A DNA stretch of 47,807 bases from Spirochaetaceae bacterium (lineage in GTDB: Bacteria; Spirochaetota; Spirochaetia; DSM-27196; PWMO01), in NCBI GenBank assembly GCA_007693485.1, contig REDM01000270.1, positions 1 to 47,807 of the forward strand. The letters are read 5' to 3'. This document shows positions 33,453 to 42,025 of this stretch, piece by piece. The translations under genes were made by a program, and so were the position numbers. Numbering within the stretch: the stretch's first letter is position 1; every line of letters begins with the position of its first letter. The notes beneath the pieces are model-generated. The model had not been told where the DNA came from, did no database searches, and saw only the letters and a program-made list of their open reading frames with translations.

Positions 33453-34685
33453 ATGCCGCGCTCGCGCACCGACATTCGGGCCAATCGGTTGTTTCATCTG
33501 CTCCTCAAGGCCACCCTCGGCAGCTGGCTGCGCCTTCAGTTCAACGTCCGCACCCGTCACCGGGGCCTGCTGCGCCAACTGAAACCACCCTACCTCGTAC
33601 TTCCCAACCACGTCGGGTACTGGGATCCCTTTATTCTGGGCAGCCTCATTCCCCACCCGGTCTGCTTTCTTGCCGCCGACGCCAATTTTCGCTCCCGGAT
33701 TCTGGCGCCACTGCTGAATCTGGTGGGCACGATCCCCAAGTCCAAGGGCATCTCGGATTTCGAAGCGATTCGACAGATGATCCGCATCCGCGACCGTGGT
33801 GACATCATCTGTCTTTTTGCCGAGGGCGAACGCACCTGGGATGGCGGGCCGCTGCCCCTCTTCCCGGCCACAGCAAAGCTGGTGCGGCTGCTCGGAATCC
33901 CGGTGCTCACCCCGATCTTTCACGGTGGGCACATCTCTCACCCCCGGTGGGCACGGTTCCCCCGGCGCGGGCGGCTGCTCGTGGACTTCCGGCTTGCTCT
34001 CGAAGCCAAAGAGACCCGATCGCTTCCGATCACCGAGATTTCCCGCCGCCTGGAGCGTGCGATCGCGCACGACGACTGGGCCGAGCAGAAACACCTCGGG
34101 ATCCCCTACCGGGGACCGCGGCGCGCAGAGTACCTCGAGCACGTTCTGCACGTCTGCCCGAGCTGCGCGGCAGTGGCGACGCTTCGCAGCCATGGGAACA
34201 AGATCTCTTGTCGGGCCTGCGGGTACCGCGTGAGGTACGACACGAGGGGTTTCTTCCGCCTCGATCCCCCACGGACGCCGCCGGCTGAGCCCGGAGCCGC
34301 ACCGTGGCCCGAGCCGCCGCTCACGGTGCGCGACTGGAGCCGGTTGCAGGAGCCGCTGGTGGAGTGGTGGCTCGAGGATCAGCTCGCGGCACCCGACACA
34401 CCAATTCTGGGCCCCGTTGCCGTTCGCGGTGGGGTTGGGTACCGGCGTATGGCACTGCAGCCGCTGCCGGCCTCACGGATGGTGCTCTGGGCGGATCGCC
34501 TGGAGCTTGTGGGGCCTGAGCCCCGATCATTCCCCATCGGTGAAATGGCCGGCCTCAACGTGCAGCACGTCTCGTATCTGGAGTTTTACTTCGATGGTCG
34601 GCTCTACAGTCTGCACGCAAATAACCCACGCACCCCGATCCACTTCTGGCGCACCGTGATTCTGCGGATTCAGGCAGCGCAGTAG
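33453..34685 (+). CDS. PlsC-type 1-acylglycerol-3-phosphate acyltransferase with zinc-ribbon extension
   Basis: A 410-residue protein. The N-terminal half is a PlsC acyltransferase with the catalytic NHVGYWD (H53, D58), the glycerophosphate motif EGERTWDG (125 onward) and VGTIPKSKG. The second half adds a zinc ribbon (C235, C238, C253, C256) and an unfamiliar beta-rich C-domain ending YSLHANNPRTPIHFW. It probably makes phosphatidic acid at the inner membrane; the extension may sense or bind something else. No signal peptide is seen. hisS follows 40 bases later. Confidence 0.85.
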   Translation: MPRSRTDIRANRLFHLLLKATLGSWLRLQFNVRTRHRGLLRQLKPPYLVLPNHVGYWDPFILGSLIPHPVCFLAADANFRSRILAPLLNLVGTIPKSKGISDFEAIRQMIRIRDRGDIICLFAEGERTWDGGPLPLFPATAKLVRLLGIPVLTPIFHGGHISHPRWARFPRRGRLLVDFRLALEAKETRSLPITEISRRLERAIAHDDWAEQKHLGIPYRGPRRAEYLEHVLHVCPSCAAVATLRSHGNKISCRACGYRVRYDTRGFFRLDPPRTPPAEPGAAPWPEPPLTVRDWSRLQEPLVEWWLEDQLAAPDTPILGPVAVRGGVGYRRMALQPLPASRMVLWADRLELVGPEPRSFPIGEMAGLNVQHVSYLEFYFDGRLYSLHANNPRTPIHFWRTVILRIQAAQ

Positions 34686-34686
34686 C

Positions 34687-34715
34687 TTGCACAGGGTTGG
34701 CGTTGTCGGCATAGT
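34687..34715 (+). promoter_or_regulatory. Weak candidate promoter of hisS
   Basis: TTGCAC, 17 bases, CATAGT, ending ten bases before ATG 34726. Both hexamers are poor matches; the spacing matches the other leaderless-type promoters in the window. Confidence 0.25.
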
Positions 34716-34725
34716 AACGGATAGT

Positions 34726-36036
34726 ATGGCTGATCGAATTGAACCACGCGTATTGAAGGGATTTCGGGATTTTCTCCCGGAGCAGGAAGGGCGCCGCAAG
34801 GCGGTGCAGACCATTCTGGAGCAGGAGTTTCGCCGTCACGGCTTTCTTCCCATCGACACCCCGATTCTGGAGTACACCGATGTGCTGCTCGGCAAGGGGG
34901 GCGGAGAGACCGACAAACAGATCTACCGCTTCGAGGATAACGGCGGACGAGACGTCTCGATGCGCTTCGACCTCACCGTACCCTTTGCCCGCTACATGGC
35001 GCTGCACCGAAACGAACTCTACCTCCCCTTTAAACGATTCCACATCGCCAAGGTATTCCGGGGCGAAAACACCCAACGGGGGCGTTACCGCGAGTTCACC
35101 CAGTGTGACTTCGACATCGTGGGGGTGGATGCAGCGTCTGCGGACTTCGAGATCCTGCTGCTGATGGTCCGGTCGCTTCAGGCGCTCGGAGTGCGCGAGT
35201 TCCAGGTCCATCTCTCGCACCGCGGCATCTTTAACCGGTTTCTGACCTCCCTCGGGATCGCGGAGCAGTCGGTGGAGCTGCTGCGAACCGTGGACAAGAT
35301 CAAGAAGATTGGCAATGACGCGGTCCGCGCCGAGCTGGGCACACTGGTGGGCCCGGATGCTGCGCAGAAGGTGATGGCCTTCGTCACCGCCGACGGCAGC
35401 GCGGAGGAAGTGCTTGGCACCCTCATCGGGCTTGCCGGCGACGAGCCGGTCGACACCGGGCGACTTGCCGCGGTGCTCGAGGCCGCGAGCGCGGTGGGCA
35501 TCATGGATCACGTACGGCTCGATCCGTCGATCACCCGCGGTCTGGACTACTACACCGGAATCGTCTTTGAAACCTTTCTCACCCGGCTTCCGGAGATTGG
35601 GTCGGTCTGCTCCGGCGGGCGCTACAACGACCTCGCCTCGCTCTATACCAAGGAGCACCTGCCGGGTGTGGGCTCGTCCATCGGCCTGGACCGCCTGCTC
35701 GCCGCCCTCGAAGAGCTGGACGATACCGCGGTTGTCGCGCAGTCGGTGGATGTGCTGGTGGTCAGCTTCACCGACGAGGATATGGGCGCCAACCACGCCC
35801 TCGCCGAAGTCCTGCGAGCGCGCGGTCTGGCCGTGGAGGTCTACCCCGAGGCGAAGAAACTGGGTGTCCAGTTTGCCTTTGCGGAGAAGAAGGGCATCCC
35901 CGTGGCCGTGATCTGCGGGCCAGAGGAGCGCGCCGCGGGCACCGTCAACGTAAAGGACCTCACCACCCGTACCAACCACGACGGACTCAGCGTGGACCGC
36001 GCTGCCGAGACCATCGCCTCCATCCTGGGACGTTGA
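34726..36036 (+). CDS. hisS: Histidyl-tRNA synthetase
   Basis: A 436-residue class II synthetase that charges tRNA-His. It begins with PRVLKGFRDFLPEQ, has motif 2 VFRGENTQRGRYREFTQCDFD-like sequence, the histidine-A loop RGLDYYTGIVFE and motif 3 GVGSSIGLDRLLAAL. The C-terminal anticodon-binding domain follows (about 340-436). The family start supports ATG 34726. The DEAH helicase gene follows after seven bases. Confidence 0.97.
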   Translation: MADRIEPRVLKGFRDFLPEQEGRRKAVQTILEQEFRRHGFLPIDTPILEYTDVLLGKGGGETDKQIYRFEDNGGRDVSMRFDLTVPFARYMALHRNELYLPFKRFHIAKVFRGENTQRGRYREFTQCDFDIVGVDAASADFEILLLMVRSLQALGVREFQVHLSHRGIFNRFLTSLGIAEQSVELLRTVDKIKKIGNDAVRAELGTLVGPDAAQKVMAFVTADGSAEEVLGTLIGLAGDEPVDTGRLAAVLEAASAVGIMDHVRLDPSITRGLDYYTGIVFETFLTRLPEIGSVCSGGRYNDLASLYTKEHLPGVGSSIGLDRLLAALEELDDTAVVAQSVDVLVVSFTDEDMGANHALAEVLRARGLAVEVYPEAKKLGVQFAFAEKKGIPVAVICGPEERAAGTVNVKDLTTRTNHDGLSVDRAAETIASILGR

Positions 36037-36043
36037 CCGACCA

Positions 36044-38662
36044 ATGAACCCGCGCGATCTTCCCGTCTACCAGCAGAAGGATCGCATCCTCGACGCGCTT
36101 GCCCACAACCCGGTGGTAGTGGTCGAGAGCCCCACGGGAAGCGGCAAGACCACGCAGCTTCCGCTCATTCTGCACGAGGCGGGCTACAGCAGCGGCGGAG
36201 TCATTGGCATCACGCAGCCGCGCCGTATCGCCGCGGTCTCGGTCTCGCAGTTTCTCTCCCGGCAGCTGGAGCGCAGCGATCGTCTGGTCTCCTACAAGAT
36301 GCGGTTTGACGATCAGACCGACCCCTCGACGCGCATCAAGATCATGACCGACGGCATTCTTCTGCAGGAGATGAAGGCCGATTACATGCTGTCGCAGTAC
36401 AGCGTAATCATTGTGGACGAAGCACACGAGCGAAGCCTCAACATCGACTTCATCCTCGGGCTGCTGAAGCGTATCATCGAGGAGCGACCGAGTTTCCGCG
36501 TGATTGTCTCGTCGGCCACCATCAACGCCGAGGTCTTCTCACAGTACTTTGACTCCTGCCCCGTTGTCCGGATTGACGCGCAGATGTACCCCGTGACCAT
36601 GGTCTACGATCCACCGGTCGCCTCCGACCTCGACTCGCTGATGCTGAAGATCGCCGACGTCATGATGAAGGTGCACGAAGAATCGCGCGAGGGCGACGTA
36701 CTGATTTTTCTCTCGGGCGAACAGACCATAAAGGAGTGCGTGGCCACGCTTGAGAGCCTGCCCATCCAAAACACCCTTCACATCGTGCCGCTCTACGGAC
36801 GCCTCGGGAAGGAAGAGCAGGATCGGGTTTTTCCGCCGCCGCCTGCGGGCAAGCGCAAGGTGGTGGTTGCCACCAATATCGCCGAGACGAGCATCACCAT
36901 CGACGGAATCACGGTGGTGATAGACTCGGGCCTGGCCAAGATGAACTTCTACAACGCGCGCACCTTCACCGCCGCACTCGAAGAGGGGCCGATTTCCAAG
37001 GCGTCAGCCAACCAGCGCCGCGGGCGCGCGGGGCGGACCCGTCCGGGCATCTGCTACCGGCTCTACCCGCGCGATGACTTCGAGCGCCGTCCCCTCTTTA
37101 CGCTGGAAGAGATCTACCGAACCGACCTCTCGGAGGTGGTACTGCGGATGGCGGAGCTTGGCATCACCGACTTTGCTTCGTTTGACTTTATCTCGTCGCC
37201 CGGGCAGCGGGCCATCATCGGTGCAGTGGAGACCCTTCACGCCCTTGAGGCGCTCACTCCTGAGAATACCCTCTCGGATATCGGACGCATGATGGCCGCC
37301 TTTCCGCTCATCCCGCGCCATTCACGCATGATTGTGGAGGCCATCCGCCGTTACCCCGACGTGATGGAAGAGGTCCTCATCGCCACCGCCTTCCTCTCGG
37401 CCAACACTCCCTTCCTGCTTCCACAGGGCGAAGAGGTCGCAGCGCGCAAGGCACACCACCAGTATCGTGACGATCTTGGTGATTTTGTCTCCTACCTGAA
37501 GCTCTTTCGCGCTTATCTCTCAAGCAGCGAGCGCGACCAGTTCTGCGCGCGCCGCTACCTCGACGCACGAACCATGGCGGAGATCGCCAACATCAAGGTG
37601 CAGCTCGAGGAGATTGTCTCGTCCATGGGGATACCGGTGACCGGCGGTGGGCGCCCGGCTGATTACCTCTGCGCAGTGTCGCGCGGCCACATCCAGTTTG
37701 TCTGCGCGCGTACCGGCCGCGGCCAGTACCGAAGCCTCACCGCCGCGCGCATCCTCATTCACCCCGGCTCAGTCATGTTTCGCGAAGAACCCGACTACAT
37801 CGTGGCCGGCGAGATTGTCCGAACCAGCCGCATGTACGCGCGCTCGGTCTCACCGCTGCGCCGCGAGTGGCTCGCCTCGATCTCACCGGCCCTCGCCGCG
37901 GAACTCTCTCCGCGCCCCGGTGCCGACCGGGCTGCGGGCCGAGCGACCGGCCGAGGACGCGGTGCCGGGCGCGGCGATACCGCCGGTGGGGGCAGGAAAC
38001 CCGGAGGGCTCCACGACGCGACGGAAGCGGCTGGTGCCCCCGGAGCATCCGATCACGGGGGCCGCGGGCGCGACACCACCTGGCAGGTGCAAATCGCGGG
38101 CCGTGTGTTCTCGCTCATTCCGCTGAAGAAGAAAAAGAAGGTCGCGGTCCTGCCGTGGAGGGAGTTCGCGCCCATCGCACGCGACGGGGACTACCTTCCC
38201 CCGCCGCATATTGAGGGACTGCGGGTGAAGGTAGTGACTGCGCAGGGTGAACTGATGGTGGGAGAGCGGCTGCGCGAGGTGCTCGCGGTGGTACGACACG
38301 TCGATCCCGAGGCTGCCTACACCGACGAATGGCCACGGAAAGCGGGTTTCACCGCACCCGCCGACCTCAGCGACCTCTGTGGAGTGCTCTCACAGGTACT
38401 CGCCGTGACACGGATCAAGAAGAGCGCGCCGACGCTCGGGTTTGTGTCGCTGCGCGGCGACGGCAGGGGTTCTTACTGGTTCAAGCCCACCAAGAGCTTC
38501 TCGACCGCGGTAACCGACAGCCTTGCAGCGCTGGAGGAACTGACCGACGACCTGGGAGAAGAACTTGGTGCGGGCTGCGTGGAGTCGGTCAACGAAACCT
38601 ACCGGCGACTGCACGCGATTCTGGAAGCATCCGAAGAGAACCTTCCGCCGAAGGCCGATTAG
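36044..38662 (+). CDS. hrpA: HrpA-like DEAH-box RNA helicase
   Basis: An 872-residue helicase. It has Walker A TGSGKTT (31-37), the DEAH box (125-128), SAT, then HA2-type and OB-fold-like regions. RNA remodelling or ribosome rescue is the likely role. It is much shorter than the roughly 1,300-residue proteobacterial HrpA. Residues about 620-680 form a Gly/Arg/Ala-rich linker (GRATGRGRGAGRGD) that separates the helicase core from the C-domain and is probably disordered. The end overlaps convergent aroB by four bases. Confidence 0.9.
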   Translation: MNPRDLPVYQQKDRILDALAHNPVVVVESPTGSGKTTQLPLILHEAGYSSGGVIGITQPRRIAAVSVSQFLSRQLERSDRLVSYKMRFDDQTDPSTRIKIMTDGILLQEMKADYMLSQYSVIIVDEAHERSLNIDFILGLLKRIIEERPSFRVIVSSATINAEVFSQYFDSCPVVRIDAQMYPVTMVYDPPVASDLDSLMLKIADVMMKVHEESREGDVLIFLSGEQTIKECVATLESLPIQNTLHIVPLYGRLGKEEQDRVFPPPPAGKRKVVVATNIAETSITIDGITVVIDSGLAKMNFYNARTFTAALEEGPISKASANQRRGRAGRTRPGICYRLYPRDDFERRPLFTLEEIYRTDLSEVVLRMAELGITDFASFDFISSPGQRAIIGAVETLHALEALTPENTLSDIGRMMAAFPLIPRHSRMIVEAIRRYPDVMEEVLIATAFLSANTPFLLPQGEEVAARKAHHQYRDDLGDFVSYLKLFRAYLSSSERDQFCARRYLDARTMAEIANIKVQLEEIVSSMGIPVTGGGRPADYLCAVSRGHIQFVCARTGRGQYRSLTAARILIHPGSVMFREEPDYIVAGEIVRTSRMYARSVSPLRREWLASISPALAAELSPRPGADRAAGRATGRGRGAGRGDTAGGGRKPGGLHDATEAAGAPGASDHGGRGRDTTWQVQIAGRVFSLIPLKKKKKVAVLPWREFAPIARDGDYLPPPHIEGLRVKVVTAQGELMVGERLREVLAVVRHVDPEAAYTDEWPRKAGFTAPADLSDLCGVLSQVLAVTRIKKSAPTLGFVSLRGDGRGSYWFKPTKSFSTAVTDSLAALEELTDDLGEELGAGCVESVNETYRRLHAILEASEENLPPKAD

Positions 38663-39720
38663 GCAGTGCGGGAGTTGAGCACCTCGATGACTGCATCGAG
38701 CGGTGCAGCAACCACTTCGGTTGCCCCAAGGCGGCGCTGCAGGACAAAGCGCATGGATCCCGACGTCACCTTCTTGTCATGCTGCATCGCCTCGAGCACG
38801 GCGTCAACCGCGACACCGGGCGCCTGCGTTGGAAAGCCGAACGATTCGATGAGCGCAGCCGCCGCCTCGGCGTAGCCGTGATCGGTCATTCCCATCTGGA
38901 CCCCAAGATCAAGCGCGCACACCATACCCCACGCCACGGCCTCACCGTGCGTCCACGTGCCAAATCCGGCAACCGACTCGAGGGCGTGCCCGAAGGTGTG
39001 CCCAAGGTTGAGCGACGCGCGCACTCCGGTCTCAGTGAAATCGCGTTCCACCACCGATGCCTTGACGGCGAGTGAGCGTTCGACAATGATGCGCACCGCC
39101 TCCATCTCCCGGGCCGCGACCCGTCCGTGAGCGTGCTGAAGAAAGTTAAAGAGATCCTGATCGCCGAGCATGGCGCTCTTGATCACCTCTGCGAGACCGC
39201 TCTGGTACTCGCGAGGAGAGAGCGTATCGAGGGACTGAGGGACAATAATCAGCATGTCTGAAGGATAGAAGGTTCCGACCATGTTCTTCAGGCCGCCGTA
39301 GTTCATCCCGGTCTTGCCGCCAAAGGCGGCGTCAACCATGGCGAGCAGCGTTGTGGGAACGAGGGTACAGGAAATGCCGCGAAGGTAGATGGACGCCGCG
39401 AAGGCGGCAAGATCGCAGAGAACCCCGCCGCCAACTGCGATAATTCGGCCGTCGCGTCCGATGCCTGCAGCAAGCGCACTGTCCAGGATGGCAGAGACCG
39501 AAGCCCACTGTTTCGCGGTCTCCCCCGGTTGCAGCACGACGGTTGGCCCTTCGTAGGCGGTGCAAAGCGGAGCCGTATTGGTGTCGGCCACCAGCAGGGC
39601 ACGGCGCTCATCACGGTAGTATTCGCGAAGCGCGTCATTCACCGTACCAACGCTGAAGTGAACCTCGGTGACCGCCGAGCCTACCGGGTATCGGGTGTGA
39701 GTGACTCCGGGATCACACAA
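38659..39720 (-). CDS. aroB: 3-dehydroquinate synthase
   Basis: A 353-residue enzyme that converts DAHP to 3-dehydroquinate with NAD+ and a divalent metal, the second step of the shikimate pathway. It has the NAD site VGGGVLCDLAAFAAS, FGGKTGMN, EVIKSAML and the metal site NLGHTFGHALE. No ATG fits the N-terminus; I propose TTG 39720, with AGGAAG nine bases upstream, overlapping the regulator gene by eight bases. Confidence 0.92.
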   Translation of the reverse strand: MCDPGVTHTRYPVGSAVTEVHFSVGTVNDALREYYRDERRALLVADTNTAPLCTAYEGPTVVLQPGETAKQWASVSAILDSALAAGIGRDGRIIAVGGGVLCDLAAFAASIYLRGISCTLVPTTLLAMVDAAFGGKTGMNYGGLKNMVGTFYPSDMLIIVPQSLDTLSPREYQSGLAEVIKSAMLGDQDLFNFLQHAHGRVAAREMEAVRIIVERSLAVKASVVERDFTETGVRASLNLGHTFGHALESVAGFGTWTHGEAVAWGMVCALDLGVQMGMTDHGYAEAAAALIESFGFPTQAPGVAVDAVLEAMQHDKKVTSGSMRFVLQRRLGATEVVAAPLDAVIEVLNSRTA

Positions 39721-40018
39721 GGGTTCGTTCTTCCTGCATCGATTCGACGAGGCGCCGAATGAAGGGATCCACGATGGTATAGGTCCGGCGGTTCCCCTGC
39801 ACTTCCGATTTGACAATGCCCCGGTCTTTTAGCACCGCGAGGTGCTGTGAGATGACCGGTTGTGGTTGACTGAGACACTCCCACAACTCGGACACACAGG
39901 GGCTGTCCTGTCGGGCGATCATACAGAGCAGCTTGAGGCGGAGCGGATGCCCACACACCTTGATTTTCTGCGCAAACGTGTGAAGTTCCTGTTCCGAGCA
40001 GGTGGGTACCGTGATCAT
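39713..40018 (-). CDS. ArsR-family transcriptional regulator
   Basis: A 101-residue winged-helix repressor: an opening KVCGHPLRLKLLCMIAR, the recognition region QPQPVISQHLAVLKDRGIV and a wing EVQGNRRTYTIV. Five cysteines (7, 22, 32, 41, 48) are many for its size, and C41/C48 in SPCVSELWEC lie where metal- or sulfur-sensing members carry ligands. It is the first gene of an operon with aroB and probably controls its own promoter. Linking an ArsR-type sensor to aroB is unusual. Confidence 0.88.
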   Translation of the reverse strand: MITVPTCSEQELHTFAQKIKVCGHPLRLKLLCMIARQDSPCVSELWECLSQPQPVISQHLAVLKDRGIVKSEVQGNRRTYTIVDPFIRRLVESMQEERTLV

Positions 40019-40023
40019 GATTC

Positions 40024-40052
40024 AGAGTACCTCAACTTCGAAGAAAAATCAA
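40024..40052 (-). promoter_or_regulatory. Promoter of arsR-aroB
   Basis: On the minus strand: TTGATT, 17 bases, TACTCT, ending five bases before ATG 40018. This predicts transcription from the start codon itself. Confidence 0.5.
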
Positions 40053-40074
40053 CTATATGGCGGTGAAGCTATAT
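40032..40074. repeat. Paired direct repeats around the arsR promoter
   Basis: TCAACT occurs at 40032 and 40049 (period 17), and CTATAT at 40053 and 40069 (period 16). They lie over the -35/-10 region and just upstream. They could be sites for the regulator, though ArsR proteins usually bind inverted repeats. Confidence 0.3.
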
Positions 40075-40146
40075 TCCGTTTCGCTGAAGCGGCAGGACGA
40101 ACAGCCGCGGTGCGGAATCTGCGCTGCGCGGCGGCGCTCGATCGCG

Positions 40147-40512
40147 TCAGGTTGCCGCCGCGCTCTTGCTGCGATTTCCGGTTCCGCCGTCGCTTCCATT
40201 CTTCGCCGGTTTGCTCTCTCCGGTTGAGGAGGCTGCTGTGGAATCGGTGCTCTTTGCTGCCGGTTCCTTGGTCGAAGACTCTTTGGAAGCAGTCTCCTTG
40301 CCCGCCGTGGCGGTCGCACTGCTGGACTTGGACTTGCTGTCGGTGACGTAGAAGCCACTTCCCTTGAAAATGATCCCAACACCGCCGCCGATCAGCCGTC
40401 GCAACTGTTTCTTCCCGCACTCGGGGCAGAGCGTCAGCGGCTCATCGGTCATGCCTTGGAAGACGTCGAACGAGTGTCCACACCCTTTGCATTCGTAGTC
40501 GTACGTCGGCAT
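40147..40512 (-). CDS. FmdB-type zinc ribbon protein with long polar tail
   Basis: A 121-residue protein. The FmdB/CxxC_CxxC zinc ribbon covers residues 1-45 (C8, C11, C29, C32), starting MPTYDYECKGCGHSFDVFQ. The family is a putative regulatory protein of unknown function. The second half (about 60-121) is a low-complexity Ser/Thr/Ala/Lys tail, longer than usual. GAGGG stands six bases before ATG 40512 and selects it over ATG 40518. Confidence 0.88.
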   Translation of the reverse strand: MPTYDYECKGCGHSFDVFQGMTDEPLTLCPECGKKQLRRLIGGGVGIIFKGSGFYVTDSKSKSSSATATAGKETASKESSTKEPAAKSTDSTAASSTGESKPAKNGSDGGTGNRSKSAAAT

Positions 40513-40530
40513 TGACATCCCTCTCTTGCT

Positions 40531-40558
40531 GTATTGAAGCGTTTATCGTATTGAAGCG
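40531..40558. repeat. Two perfect 11-base direct repeats in the FmdB gene leader
   Basis: GTATTGAAGCG at 40531-40541 and 40548-40558, a 17-base period. They fall in the untranslated leader between the promoter and ribosome site. Confidence 0.45.
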
Positions 40559-40571
40559 AATTTCTATCAGG

Positions 40572-40600
40572 AATATACCAAGGAGCACGGCCGAAGGCAA
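40572..40600 (-). promoter_or_regulatory. Promoter of the FmdB-type gene
   Basis: On the minus strand: TTGCCT, 17 bases, TATATT. The expected start near 40565 gives a leader of about 53 bases. It separates this gene from the upstream his genes. Confidence 0.5.
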
Positions 40601-40612
40601 TAACTACTCAAA

Positions 40613-41395
40613 CTACCCGACGTCTACTCCATCCATGCGTACGGGTACACCGGCGCCATGCAGGTGTCGCTTGATATCGGCCACGCTGTACTCGCCGTAG
40701 TGCACCATCGACGCAACGAGGGCAGCGTCGGCGGCACCATCGCGAAACACCGTCTCGATGTGCTGTGGGGTCCCCGCTCCACCGGATGCAACCACCGGAA
40801 CCGAGACCGCCTCGCTGATCAGCCGGGTGACGATGCAGTCGTAGCCCGCCTTGGTCCCATCGGCATCGATGGAGTTGAGCACGATCTCGCCCGCGCCGCG
40901 ATCGACCGCCTCGCGCGCCCAGGCGAGAACGTCGCGCTCGGTGGGCGTTCGTCCGCCCTGGATCACCACGCGGTAGCCACTGGGCATGGTTGTATCGGCG
41001 AGTACGTCCATCCCCAGCACGATGCACTGGTTCCCGAATGCGCGGGCTCCTTCGTCGATGATACCGGGGTTATTCACCGCCTGGCTGTTGAGACTCACTT
41101 TCTCCGCGCCCGCAAGCAGCACTGAGCGCATCTGATCGAGCGACGCGATGCCACCGCCAACGCTGAAGGGGATAAAAATCTCGCGCGCCACGCGCTCGAC
41201 CACGTCGATCATGATTCCACGGTGTTCGGCGCTTGCGGTGATGTCGTAAAACACCAGCTCATCGGCACCCGCATGATAGTAGGTGCGCGCCATCTCCACG
41301 GGATCGCCAATGTCGACGTTTCCCTGGAACTTGATTCCCTTGGTGGTTTTGCCGTCGCGCACGTCGAGGCAGACCACAATTCGCTTCTCCAGCAT
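40613..41395 (-). CDS. hisF: Imidazole glycerol phosphate synthase cyclase subunit
   Basis: A 260-residue TIM barrel that forms imidazole glycerol phosphate and AICAR from PRFAR, using ammonia from HisH. Catalytic D11 lies in [10 protein letters not shown]; phosphate loops are FSVGGGIAS and [12 protein letters not shown]. The family usually has a shorter segment after GMDVLADTT. It follows hisH by 18 bases. Confidence 0.95.
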   Translation of the reverse strand: MLEKRIVVCLDVRDGKTTKGIKFQGNVDIGDPVEMARTYYHAGADELVFYDITASAEHRGIMIDVVERVAREIFIPFSVGGGIASLDQMRSVLLAGAEKVSLNSQAVNNPGIIDEGARAFGNQCIVLGMDVLADTTMPSGYRVVIQGGRTPTERDVLAWAREAVDRGAGEIVLNSIDADGTKAGYDCIVTRLISEAVSVPVVASGGAGTPQHIETVFRDGAADAALVASMVHYGEYSVADIKRHLHGAGVPVRMDGVDVG

Positions 41396-41413
41396 CGGTT
41401 GGCCCTCCTCACC

Positions 41414-42025
41414 CTACCCGCGATAATCCAGGAAATTCTGCAGCATGCGGAGACCGTGTGGTCCCGATTTCTCCGGATGAAACTGCACCGCCGTCAGGTT
41501 GCCGCGCGCGATGGCGGACGCAAACCGAATGCCGTATTCGGTTTCGGCCAGCACGGTTGAGTGGTCGTCCGGCGACGGGTAGTAGGAGTGAACAAAATAG
41601 AATGACGCCCCCGAGGGTATGCCCGCGAAAATCGGGTGATCCGCGGTTGGAACAACCTGGTTCCATCCCATGTGAGGCACCTTCAGGCCAAGGTCGGCGG
41701 AAAACCGGCGCGCCACGCCGGTGATGAGACCGAGGCAGGTCGCCTGGTTCTCCTCGGAGCGGTCCAGCACGATCTGGCTGCCGAGACAGATACCGAGCAC
41801 CGGCCGCCCGGTTGCCACAAACGAGCGAATCGCCTCGTCCAGACCGCGTGCCCGAAGCACTGCGGTAGCAGCCGCCGCATCCCCCACGCCGGGGAAGATG
41901 AGCCGATCCGTTGTCAGCAGTTCTTCGGGGCTGGACGAGATGGAAATCCGGGCACCCAGGGCGAGCAGAGCGGTTTCGACGCTCTTGAGGTTGCCGGCCT
42001 CGTAGTCTACCACGCCAACGGTCAT
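41414..42025 (-). CDS. hisH: Imidazole glycerol phosphate synthase glutaminase subunit
   Basis: A 203-residue class I glutamine amidotransferase that feeds ammonia to HisF. The nucleophile cysteine is in LGICLGSQ, and the His-Glu pair is in VQFHPEKSG. It begins VGVVDYEAGNLKSV. The ATG overlaps the lipoprotein gene by four bases (ATGA). Other histidine genes besides hisF and hisS are not in the window. Confidence 0.95.
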   Translation of the reverse strand: MTVGVVDYEAGNLKSVETALLALGARISISSSPEELLTTDRLIFPGVGDAAAATAVLRARGLDEAIRSFVATGRPVLGICLGSQIVLDRSEENQATCLGLITGVARRFSADLGLKVPHMGWNQVVPTADHPIFAGIPSGASFYFVHSYYPSPDDHSTVLAETEYGIRFASAIARGNLTAVQFHPEKSGPHGLRMLQNFLDYRG

